DNA from: an uncultured Clostridia bacterium
GTDB lineage: Bacteria > Bacillota > Clostridia > Christensenellales > Borkfalkiaceae
Direction of reading: 5' to 3'
NCBI GenBank assembly: GCA_944363395.1
Contig: CALVUC010000003.1
Location: forward strand, 22,727 to 86,726
Length of the DNA: 64,000 bases
The notes beneath the pieces were generated by a model. The model worked only from the letters and a program-made list of their open reading frames with translations. It was not told the origin of the DNA and searched no databases. The translations under genes and the position numbers were made by a program. Below are positions 25,000-32,293 of this stretch, one piece after another; the first letter of the stretch is position 1; each line of letters opens with the position of its first letter.

Positions 25000-25059
25000 A
25001 TGCGCAAAATGGGCACGATCCTCCGATCGGAGAAGGAGGCGCTTCCGATGGGTATTTGA
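25000..25059 (+). CDS. Conserved 19-codon upstream ORF, copy 2
   Basis: Encodes M-R-K-M-G-T-I-L-R-S-E-K-E-A-L-P-M-G-I. The copy at 25878-25937 has the same frame and length with only two residue changes. GGAG lies five bases before ATG. It is located in the leader of paralog B and may be a leader peptide; it could also be conserved merely as part of the DNA repeat. Confidence 0.5.
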   Translation: MRKMGTILRSEKEALPMGI

Positions 25060-25125
25060 TTTTGCGTTATGAGCAGGTCATGCAATTAATTCGAAATGCA
25101 GAAAAATAAATAGAGAGGGAAATCG

Positions 25126-25632
25126 ATGCGACAAAATATGAAAAGATTTGCAATGATATTGTGTGTTTTACTGATCGGACTGTGCGCAATGAGCGGCTGT
25201 ACACAAGATTACGGCGTGTTGTATCCCTTGCAGGACGTCTACGATGCGCAGGGAATCGACAGGGACGATCTTCTGAATATCGCGTATTATAACGGGGATA
25301 TAGAAAGGAATCAAGAGGCGCTGCAGGGTTTTACGCCGGAACCGATTGGGGAACTGAGCGAAAATACAGCGCAAAAGATTCGGGAATGTGTTGCACAGAG
25401 TTATCGAAATGATGGAGCCAATACTGGTTATGCAGACGAATTAAATACGACGGCAGAGGATATACGCATTGTCAAATATCTCGGTTGTTATAACGGCTAT
25501 TATGCTGTTCGTTATCGCAATACTCGTTATATTGATACAACTGAAGAGAAAGATCCGGATGACTATGTGCAGGAAGTAGGTGGGATTGAGTTTGTTTATG
25601 TAGAAACAAGCAGAATTTATCTTTGGAAGTAA
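25126..25632 (+). CDS. Island lipoprotein, paralog B
   Basis: A 168-residue lipoprotein with lipobox M-S-G-C and a first half nearly identical to paralog A (Q-D-Y-G-V-L-Y-P-L-Q-D-V-Y-D-A-Q). After the shared I-R-E-C segment the sequences diverge, then meet again at I-V-K-Y-L-G-C-Y-N. GAGAGGG lies eight bases ahead of ATG. It is read from the copy-2 promoter after the 19-codon ORF. Function unknown. Confidence 0.75.
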   Translation: MRQNMKRFAMILCVLLIGLCAMSGCTQDYGVLYPLQDVYDAQGIDRDDLLNIAYYNGDIERNQEALQGFTPEPIGELSENTAQKIRECVAQSYRNDGANTGYADELNTTAEDIRIVKYLGCYNGYYAVRYRNTRYIDTTEEKDPDDYVQEVGGIEFVYVETSRIYLWK

Positions 25633-25666
25633 ATGGGGCAAAATGAATTTCAGGGAGGAACAATCG

Positions 25667-25768
25667 ATGAAAAAATTCAAACTGCTGACCGGAATGTTGC
25701 TTGCGGCGATCATATCGTCTATTTCGCTTGGGGTTGGAACGCTTCCCGCTTTTGCGCCGCTTTTATAG
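25667..25768 (+). CDS. 33-residue signal-peptide-only ORF
   Basis: Encodes a complete secretion signal (M-K-K-F-K-L-L, hydrophobic core, then T-L-P-A-F-A) that stops five residues after the likely cleavage site. GGGAGGA lies upstream. It looks like the 5' end of a secreted-protein gene whose body was lost by recombination; whether the short peptide is made is unknown. Confidence 0.5.
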   Translation: MKKFKLLTGMLLAAIISSISLGVGTLPAFAPLL

Positions 25769-25817
25769 TACTATACAAGCTGCTTGGTAAAAATCAAAAA
25801 TATTTTTTGGAAAAGTA

Positions 25818-25846
25818 TTGACAGAGCTGTCACTGCGTGCTAATAT
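25818..25846 (+). promoter_or_regulatory. Island promoter, copy 3
   Basis: TTGACA (25818-25823), 17-base spacer, TAATAT (25841-25846), reading into paralog C and the large secreted protein. Confidence 0.8.
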
Positions 25847-25877
25847 TTTATTGTAAAAGATTGTATATGGGGCGATC

Positions 25878-25937
25878 ATGCGCAAAACGGGCATGATCCT
25901 CCGATCGGAGAAGGAGGCGCTTCCGATGGGGATTTGA
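25878..25937 (+). CDS. Conserved 19-codon upstream ORF, copy 3
   Basis: Encodes M-R-K-T-G-M-I-L-R-S-E-K-E-A-L-P-M-G-I, two changes from the copy at 25000-25059. GGGG lies five bases before ATG, the same spacing as in the other copy although the bases around it differ. Confidence 0.5.
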   Translation: MRKTGMILRSEKEALPMGI

Positions 25938-25993
25938 TTTTGCAACAGCAAACCGATCGAGAATGACCATGATCTGAAAAAAGGGAGTATATC

Positions 25994-26509
25994 ATGAAAA
26001 CACTGACTAAATTTTACGCCTGCATCGCTGCCGCGGCATCGCTGTTTGCGGCGGCGCTCTGCGCGGGGTGTACGCCCGAGCAACGATATTCCGAATCGGT
26101 CGGAGAGTTTTATTCATTAGATGAGGCATATGAAAACGGTTGGTTGACGCAAGGCGATCTGAAAAATATTGCGTATTATTACCATACACGTTATGGTGAA
26201 ACGGAACATATAGACCAATCGTTTGTGCCAACTCCGAAAATGCCGGAGACTTTGAGTGAAGATATACAAAATAAAATCAAACGGTCGTATCTGAACGAAA
26301 TCATTGATATGCCGAATGGATTGTTTGATCAGGTTATTATTTATAATTATTTTGGTACATATCATGACAATATCGTTCTGCACATTTCGGATAATTACAA
26401 CGCATATGATTATGTGATTGAGCCGGAACATGAAATCGGCGGCATTTGTTTTTATGAGTATTCTTCAGCCTTTTTACGGGTTTGGCGTGAAAGAATTACG
26501 ATTCAATAG
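25994..26509 (+). CDS. Island lipoprotein, paralog C
   Basis: A 171-residue lipoprotein with lipobox L-C-A-G-C (C26). The mature part has Y-S-L-D-E-A-Y-E-N-G-W-L-T-Q-G-D-L-K-N-I-A, aligning with the D-V-Y-D-A-Q-G-I-D-R-D-D-L-L-N-I-A region of paralogs A and B, and ends with G-G-I-C-F-Y-E like their G-G-I-E-F-V-Y. AAGGGAG precedes ATG. Its stop is 13 bases before the 858-residue gene, so both are cotranscribed. Confidence 0.75.
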   Translation: MKTLTKFYACIAAAASLFAAALCAGCTPEQRYSESVGEFYSLDEAYENGWLTQGDLKNIAYYYHTRYGETEHIDQSFVPTPKMPETLSEDIQNKIKRSYLNEIIDMPNGLFDQVIIYNYFGTYHDNIVLHISDNYNAYDYVIEPEHEIGGICFYEYSSAFLRVWRERITIQ

Positions 26510-26522
26510 GAGAAACTAAAGT

Positions 26523-29099
26523 ATGAAAGAAAAGAAAATGGTCTCTATTTTATTGAGTTGTGTTTTATTGATCGGGATTAGTCAGGGGATCTTTATGCAT
26601 GGGGGATCTCAAAATTATGCAAATGCTTCTGTCATGGAGGCAGTCTTAAATCAGCAAAGTTATAATGGCTCTGAGCAAAATGATGTTTTGGAAGGCATTT
26701 CTGAAGAACAACAAAATACACAAGTTTGTATTGATGAGCCTATAGTCTCTACGCGTAGTCTTGCCGGCTCCGAAAGTTGTATTGAACATTGTACATCACA
26801 TGGCTCTGGACGAGAAAATGGAGGAACGAATCTTTTAAATTCAGGATGTCGCAATTATATGGGATGGAGTTATGAAAATTATGGTACAGTAGATATCCCA
26901 TATTGGATAAATCAATCATCTATGAATACGATGAGTGCAACACACAGGCAATTATTGCTTAATGATATACGGGAGCAGGCGGAGTTATGGAACGATGTCA
27001 AAATGTATGATGGATCAGGGCAATTAATTAATTTATATGAGGTTGGCATTGGTGAAAGTAACCGTCCTTCTAATATTGATGGAAAGCAAGTGGTAGAAGT
27101 TCTTCGTTTAGATGGAAATTATGCTGGACAATTTTCTCCATCGGCATTACAAATCAGAATAAATTATAATTCATCAGGAAGTGGAACAAGACCTGGACGC
27201 AATGTGGATACTCCAATGCATGAAATGGGGCATTTGTTGGGTTTATATGATTTGGATCCGGGAAATCAAGTCGCATATGGAACACATCGTGTTTTAATGG
27301 GGTATAATAGAGGAACTACTGAAGCGACATTGGATCAGGCAATAAAGTATCAAGATATTCAAGGGGTTGCTGTTGCCAATAATTGTCATACAAATCATCA
27401 ATATACACGATATGTAAAAAATGGCAACAAATATTTACACATATGTTTCTATTGTGATATGATAGAAGAAAGAACCGAACCACTTTCTGGTAGTTCAGCA
27501 ATGGGGACAGTGACCAATTGTAATCATAATTATGGGGCAATGGTATCGGCTGGCGATCGGCTATGGTTAAAATGTTCTAAATGTTATAAAATATTGGAAA
27601 CGACAATATATGATTACACAAATTTATTTGCGGGAGGGAATGGCGATTTAAATAATCCGTTTTTAATCAGCAATGCAGAGCAGTTCAGAAATATCGGATG
27701 TGCCTATACGTCGGTATATGTTCCCAGAGAGGGAATGGAAAATCAGATCACATATGCTTTCAAATTGACAAATAACATCACGATCCCGGGAGATTGGACG
27801 CCGTTTTCTTATAAATTTGCAGGAAATTTTGATGGGAACGGATATTATATTTCCTATGCGATGCAGCTGACACAGAGCGAAGTAAACGATAGCGATAAGC
27901 AGGGATTGTTTGGCTTTGTGATAAGCCCTGCCCAAATATACGATCTGGAATTGATCAATTGCACGATCACGAGCGATGTCAATACCGTAATGTCTACTTC
28001 GCATACCTTTGTCGGCATCGGGATCTTGGCGGGATCGGTTTATTCGGCGTCCGGGATATCCGATATCACCGTGACGAATCCCAAAATCGAGTGTAAGATC
28101 TCGGGCGCTTCTATCGGCGCATTGGCAGGCTCCCTGCAAGCGACAAGTGTAACAAATTGCGTTGTCAGAGAGGTCAACGGAACGGCAGCCATCACGAACA
28201 ATACGCACGGTTATCTCGGCGGAATGGCGGGGATGGGCGACATAGGAAGATTCAGCGGCGGGAGTATTACGATCTCTCTTACAAATGAGGAATTTAACGC
28301 AGACAACGATATGATGGGAAAGGTCGTCGGAAATGCCGGCGATACCGTTCCCTCCGGTATGACTGCAAACGTCACAATGGATCAAGGCGACACTTGTATT
28401 GCCGCGGGAACGCTCATCACCCTTGCAGACGGAACGCAAAAAGCGGTAGAAGATCTTACGGGCAATGAGATGCTGCTTGTCTGGAACTTGCAGACGGGAC
28501 AATTTGACAGCGCGCCCATCCTGTTCATTGACAGCGATCCTGCCGCGGAATACAGCGTGATCAATTTGTATTTCTCGGACGGGACACAGACAAAAGTCAT
28601 CTCGGAACACGGATTTTGGGATCACGATCTGAACAAATATGTGTATCTGGATAAAGATGCGGCACAGTATATCGGACATTGGTTCAATATTCTCTCTACC
28701 GATGAGGACGGCAATCGCGTAACGGAAAAAGTGCAGCTCGTCAATGTTGTGATCCAAAATGAATACACCGTGGCATATAGTCCCGTTACATACGGTCATC
28801 TGTGCTATTATGTGAACGGGATGCTGTCTATGCCGGGCGGGATCGAAGGGCTTTTCAATATCTTTGAAGCGGACGCCGAGACGATGAAGTATGACGAAGC
28901 GCAGATGCAGGCAGATATTGCGCAATACGGGCTGTTCACCTATGAAGAGTTCGCGGAAATTTTCCCGATTTCGGAAGAAGTATTTGAAGCCTTTAACGGA
29001 CAGTATCTGAAAGTCGCGATGGGCAAGGGGCTGATCGATGCGGAAGGCTTGCAGATATTGATCGAACGGTATGCGGAATTTTTAAGCGCGGTCGAATAA
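26523..29099 (+). CDS. Secreted metzincin-like / GLUG-like / Hint-domain protein
   Basis: An 858-residue exported protein. A signal peptide (about 1-36) is followed by a linker and a metalloprotease-like domain with H233-E-M-G-H237-L-L-G240-L-Y-D243 and a possible Met-turn at V-L-M-G-Y (M259). Two C-x-H...C-x2-C zinc-ribbon-like segments follow (C289-C311, C333-C354). A beta-rich region with GLUG-like repeats (about 370-620) comes next. At C625 a Hint (hedgehog/intein) module begins: C-I-A-A-G-T-L-I-T-L-A-D-G-T, then S-E-H-G-F-W near 694. A C-terminal helical tail of about 85 residues ends it. The classical terminal His-Asn of inteins is not seen. The first third is strikingly AT-rich, the last half GC-richer. 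It may be a self-processing secreted protease or toxin-like protein; this is inference. Confidence 0.75.
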   Translation: MKEKKMVSILLSCVLLIGISQGIFMHGGSQNYANASVMEAVLNQQSYNGSEQNDVLEGISEEQQNTQVCIDEPIVSTRSLAGSESCIEHCTSHGSGRENGGTNLLNSGCRNYMGWSYENYGTVDIPYWINQSSMNTMSATHRQLLLNDIREQAELWNDVKMYDGSGQLINLYEVGIGESNRPSNIDGKQVVEVLRLDGNYAGQFSPSALQIRINYNSSGSGTRPGRNVDTPMHEMGHLLGLYDLDPGNQVAYGTHRVLMGYNRGTTEATLDQAIKYQDIQGVAVANNCHTNHQYTRYVKNGNKYLHICFYCDMIEERTEPLSGSSAMGTVTNCNHNYGAMVSAGDRLWLKCSKCYKILETTIYDYTNLFAGGNGDLNNPFLISNAEQFRNIGCAYTSVYVPREGMENQITYAFKLTNNITIPGDWTPFSYKFAGNFDGNGYYISYAMQLTQSEVNDSDKQGLFGFVISPAQIYDLELINCTITSDVNTVMSTSHTFVGIGILAGSVYSASGISDITVTNPKIECKISGASIGALAGSLQATSVTNCVVREVNGTAAITNNTHGYLGGMAGMGDIGRFSGGSITISLTNEEFNADNDMMGKVVGNAGDTVPSGMTANVTMDQGDTCIAAGTLITLADGTQKAVEDLTGNEMLLVWNLQTGQFDSAPILFIDSDPAAEYSVINLYFSDGTQTKVISEHGFWDHDLNKYVYLDKDAAQYIGHWFNILSTDEDGNRVTEKVQLVNVVIQNEYTVAYSPVTYGHLCYYVNGMLSMPGGIEGLFNIFEADAETMKYDEAQMQADIAQYGLFTYEEFAEIFPISEEVFEAFNGQYLKVAMGKGLIDAEGLQILIERYAEFLSAVE

Positions 29100-29102
29100 C
29101 CG

Positions 29103-29177
29103 ATAATCTTAAAAAGCTCACGCAGCGGCGTGGGCTTTTTCTTTTGCGCCGCCCGCGGCTTTCGCCGCGGGCGGCGC
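29103..29177 (+). repeat. 75-bp direct repeat, right copy
   Basis: Matches 23359-23433 in 74 of 75 positions (an A to G change in the terminator stem, tolerated as a G-U pair). It starts three bases after the stop codon of the large secreted protein gene and acts as its terminator. Confidence 0.95.
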
Positions 29178-29204
29178 GCTTCGTTCGGAAAGTGTGTTCG
29201 GGGG

Positions 29205-29233
29205 TTGACAGTCGGGCGGTGGTATGGTATCAT
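29205..29233 (+). promoter_or_regulatory. Promoter of the CmpB-like permease gene
   Basis: TTGACA (29205-29210), 17-base spacer, TATCAT (29228-29233). Confidence 0.8.
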
Positions 29234-29258
29234 GTTCTTGCAGTATGGGGGAAGCGCC

Positions 29259-30158
29259 ATGTATACGATCGTCCTGCACACATTGACGTTATACGAGATC
29301 TTTGCCTACTTCTTTCTCTATTCCTTTTTGGGTTGGGTGAGCGAGGTCGCCTTTCATGCCGTCAAGACGGGAAAATTCGTCAACCGCGGTTTTTTAAACG
29401 GTCCCGTCTGTCCCATCTACGGGGCAGGCGTCGTCCTTATCCTTCTCATTCTCGGGGAGTATGCACAAACCATGTGGGCGGTCTTTCTGGTCGGCGTCAC
29501 CGTGCCGACGCTGCTGGAATTGGTCACGGGCTGGCTGCTGGAGACCTTTTTTCACGATAAGTGGTGGGACTATTCCGAGCGCCGCTTCAACTTCAAGGGG
29601 TATATTTGTCTGGAATTCGCGCTGCTCTGGGGATTGGCGGCGGTGTTCGTCATCGGCGTCATCCATCCCGCAGTGAAGTGGTTTGCGATGCTCTTTTCCG
29701 AACTTGCGGGGACCGTCCTCGTCTCGGCGGCGCTCGCCGCGCTCGCTGCGGACTGCGTTGTCACCGTGCTTCAAGTCGTCAAGCTCAATCAAAAGCTCGC
29801 CGAGATCGACCGCATCGCCAAAGCGCTGCGCGCGGGGTCCGATCTCATCGGAAAAGAGGTCGCCGCCGTCACGCTCGCCGCGCAGAAGGGCGCGGAAAAG
29901 GTCAAGGATGCCGTTTCGGAGAAGCGGGAAGTGTGGGGCGAGCGGGCGGCGGAGCGCCGCGCCAAGGCAAAAGCGCGCATCGACGAGATCGTCAAAAAGA
30001 TGCCCAAGCGCCTGCTGCGGGCATTTCCGACCCTTTCCTCCAAGAAAAATCCCGATTCCGTGCCGCTCGCAAGGGAGAGCATGGAAAAAGACGGACGGGC
30101 GGGAAAAGAGGATGCGCCCGCGGAACGAAAGGGGGAGAAGGACGACCCCGGAACATGA
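29259..30158 (+). CDS. Putative ABC transporter permease (CmpB-like, PF06541 type)
   Basis: A 299-residue membrane protein. Four to five membrane helices lie in the first 175 residues, with the family hallmark F-L-G-W-V-S-E-V and G-F-L-N-G-P-V-C-P-I-Y-G near residues 24-58 and D-Y-S-E-R-R-F-N-F-K-G-Y-I-C near 105. A long charged coiled-coil-like cytoplasmic tail rich in Lys, Arg, Ala and Glu follows (about 180-299). The start at 29259 has GGGGGAAG upstream. The family name is a database prediction; a transport role is not proven. Confidence 0.8.
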   Translation: MYTIVLHTLTLYEIFAYFFLYSFLGWVSEVAFHAVKTGKFVNRGFLNGPVCPIYGAGVVLILLILGEYAQTMWAVFLVGVTVPTLLELVTGWLLETFFHDKWWDYSERRFNFKGYICLEFALLWGLAAVFVIGVIHPAVKWFAMLFSELAGTVLVSAALAALAADCVVTVLQVVKLNQKLAEIDRIAKALRAGSDLIGKEVAAVTLAAQKGAEKVKDAVSEKREVWGERAAERRAKAKARIDEIVKKMPKRLLRAFPTLSSKKNPDSVPLARESMEKDGRAGKEDAPAERKGEKDDPGT

Positions 30159-30186
30159 AAATGAGCGCACAATTTGCCATTTCGTC

Positions 30187-30215
30187 TTGCTTTTTTCCGG
30201 GCGATATGCTATACT
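30187..30215 (+). promoter_or_regulatory. Promoter of the pyrH-frr-uppS-cdsA cluster
   Basis: TTGCTT (30187-30192), 17-base spacer, TATACT (30210-30215); pyrH starts at 30275. Confidence 0.75.
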
Positions 30216-30274
30216 GTAAGAAACAGTTGTAGAAACAGACAACGCGGCGGGAGCCGTCAAAAGAGGAGGCCAAG

Positions 30275-30985
30275 ATGACGCCGAAATATAAACGCATCCT
30301 TTTGAAACTTTCGGGCGAAGCGCTCGCGGGCGATCAGCGCTTCGGGCTCAATGAGGACGTCGTGTCCATGGTCGTCGATCAGCTCGTTAAAGTCCACGAG
30401 ATGGGCGTGCAGATCGGGCTCGTCATCGGCGGCGGCAACTTCTGGCGGGGGCGGCAGGGTACCAATATGGATCGCACGACCGCCGATCATATGGGGATGC
30501 TCGCCACGGTCATGAATTCGCTCGCCATGATGGACGCCATCGAAAAACGGGGCATCCCGACGCGCGTACAGACGGCGCTCATCATGACATCGGTCGCCGA
30601 GCCCTACATTCTCCGCAAGGCGCTCAGCCACTTTGAGAAGGGGCGCATCGTCATTATGGCGTGCGGCACGGGCAATCCCTATTGCTCGACGGACACGGCA
30701 GCGGCGCAGCGCGCCTGCGAGATCGATGCGGACGTGCTGCTCATGGCGAAGAATGTGGACGGCATCTATGACAGCGATCCCGCCGTCAACCCGAACGCCA
30801 GGAAGTACGACCGTCTCACCTTCGGCGACATCCTCAACAAGGGATTGAAGGCGATGGACGCGACGGCGGCGACCATGTGTATGGAAAACAACGTCCCCGT
30901 GCTTGCGTTCGCGCTCTTTGAAAAAGATTCCATCGTCCGCGCCGTCTGCGGCGAGACGGTGGGGACGCTTATTTCCAACGAATAA
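30275..30985 (+). CDS. pyrH: UMP kinase
   Basis: A 236-residue amino acid kinase-fold enzyme converting UMP to UDP. The N-terminus K-R-I-L-L-K-L-S-G-E-A-L is diagnostic, with G-G-G-N-F-W-R-G near 54 and the D-G-I-Y-D-S-D-P motif near 163. First gene of the cluster, AGGAGG upstream. In most Firmicutes it follows tsf directly; here an island separates them. Confidence 0.97.
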   Translation: MTPKYKRILLKLSGEALAGDQRFGLNEDVVSMVVDQLVKVHEMGVQIGLVIGGGNFWRGRQGTNMDRTTADHMGMLATVMNSLAMMDAIEKRGIPTRVQTALIMTSVAEPYILRKALSHFEKGRIVIMACGTGNPYCSTDTAAAQRACEIDADVLLMAKNVDGIYDSDPAVNPNARKYDRLTFGDILNKGLKAMDATAATMCMENNVPVLAFALFEKDSIVRAVCGETVGTLISNE

Positions 30986-31003
30986 ACCAAAAAGGAGCTT
31001 TCT

Positions 31004-31576
31004 ATGATCGAAAACGAACAGGTGGAGGAGATCTTCCTCATTCTCGAGGACAAACTGGACAAGACGATTGGCGTCTTGCAGGATGAATTTGCCGCTGTGC
31101 GCGCAGGCCGCGCCAATCCGCACATTCTCGACAAGATCCAGGTCGAGGCATACGGCGGCACGAGCCCCCTCAATCAGCTGGGCAATATCGCTGCGGTGGA
31201 TGCAAGGTGCCTTGTCGTCAGCCCGTGGGATAAGTCCCTCCTGAAGTCGATCGAGAAGGCGATCCTCGCCTCCAACATCGGTCTGACGCCCACCAACGAC
31301 GGCAACGTCATCCGCCTCGTGTTCCCCGAGCTCACCGAGGAGCGCAGAAAGGACCTCGTCAAGCAGGTGAAGCGCATGGGCGAGGAGGCAAAGATCGCGG
31401 TGCGCAACGTCCGCCGCGAGGCGATGGAATCGCTGAAAAAGATGAAGAACAACAAGGAACTCTCCGAGGACGAGGGCAAGGCGTGCGATCAGGACGTTGA
31501 AAAGAAGATCGCTTCCGCCATCGAGGACGTCGACAAAGCCGTTTCCGCCAAGGAAAAGGAGCTTCTCACCATCTGA
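31004..31576 (+). CDS. frr: Ribosome recycling factor
   Basis: A 190-residue protein of standard length with R-A-G-R-A-N-P-H-I-L-D and the C-terminal E-D-E-G-K-A-x-D-Q-D-V-E-K segment. It splits post-termination ribosomes together with EF-G. AAAGGAG precedes the start; the stop shares a base with uppS. Confidence 0.97.
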   Translation: MIENEQVEEIFLILEDKLDKTIGVLQDEFAAVRAGRANPHILDKIQVEAYGGTSPLNQLGNIAAVDARCLVVSPWDKSLLKSIEKAILASNIGLTPTNDGNVIRLVFPELTEERRKDLVKQVKRMGEEAKIAVRNVRREAMESLKKMKNNKELSEDEGKACDQDVEKKIASAIEDVDKAVSAKEKELLTI

Positions 31577-32262
31577 TGGGCGAGGGGAAACTTCCCGCGC
31601 ACGTCGCCGTCATCATGGACGGCAACGGACGCTGGGCAAAAAAGAGGCTGCTCCCGCGCAGCGCGGGGCATCGTGCGGGCATGAAGCGCATGATCGGGCT
31701 TTCGGAGCATATCTTCGATCGCGGCGTGCGCTACTGCACGCTGTTTGCGCTCTCGACCGAGAACCTGTCCCGCCCCCAAGAGGAGCTGGACGGGCTTTTC
31801 GCGCTTCTCAGGGAATATTTCCCCGAGAATGCGGAAATTTTAAGAAACAAGAATATCACGCTCAAGGTCATCGGCGACAGGTCTCTCCTGCCGGAGGACG
31901 TCGTCTCGGTCATCGAAGCGGGGGAACGCCGCACCGAAGGAGGAACGCGCGGGACGCTCGTGCTTGCCATCGGCTACGGCGGGCGGCAGGACATCCTCGC
32001 CGCGGTCAACCGTGCGGTGCGCGAGGGGAAGGAAGTGACGATGGAGCAGTTCTCCGCCATGCTCTCGACGGGAGATATGCCCGCGCCCGACCTCCTCATC
32101 CGCACGGGGAAGGAGCTGCGCATCTCCAACTTCCTGCTGTGGCAGGCGGCGTACAGCGAACTGTACTTCACCGACGTGCTCTTCCCCGACTTTTCCGATG
32201 CGGAGCTGGACAAGGCGCTCGAGGCGTTCTCCCGCCGCGACCGCCGCTTCGGAAGGACGTAA
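31576..32262 (+). CDS. uppS: Undecaprenyl diphosphate synthase (cis-prenyltransferase)
   Basis: A 228-residue enzyme making the lipid carrier for cell-wall synthesis. Region I is H-V-A-V-I-M-D-G-N-G-R-W-A, region III S-T-E-N-L-S-R-P, and the C-terminal D-L-L-I-R-T-G-x-E-L-R-I-S-N-F-L-L-W-Q is complete. Starts inside the frr stop (TGATG), so coupled. Confidence 0.96.
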   Translation: MGEGKLPAHVAVIMDGNGRWAKKRLLPRSAGHRAGMKRMIGLSEHIFDRGVRYCTLFALSTENLSRPQEELDGLFALLREYFPENAEILRNKNITLKVIGDRSLLPEDVVSVIEAGERRTEGGTRGTLVLAIGYGGRQDILAAVNRAVREGKEVTMEQFSAMLSTGDMPAPDLLIRTGKELRISNFLLWQAAYSELYFTDVLFPDFSDAELDKALEAFSRRDRRFGRT

Positions 32263-32293
32263 ATCGCGCGGCTTCCGGGAAGGAAACGATCTT

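Larger units (their letters stand above)
24789..25065 (+). repeat. Island unit repeat, copy 2 (signal-peptide remnant + promoter + leader)
   Basis: About 277 bases closely matching 25666-25943. It includes in order a frameshifted signal-peptide ORF, the promoter block (TTGACA 24940-24945, 17 bases, TAATAT 24963-24968), a 19-codon ORF and a CTCCGATCGGAG palindrome. Confidence 0.9.
25666..25943 (+). repeat. Island unit repeat, copy 3
   Basis: About 278 bases matching 24789-25065 at 877 bases distance: intact signal-peptide ORF, promoter block (TTGACA 25818-25823, TAATAT 25841-25846), 19-codon ORF and palindrome. Confidence 0.9.

Noticed and set aside
24989-25072. Alternative 27-codon ORF in the island leader starting at 24989
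   Set aside because: The equivalent frame in the other repeat copy stops after nine codons, whereas the 19-codon frame is kept in both.
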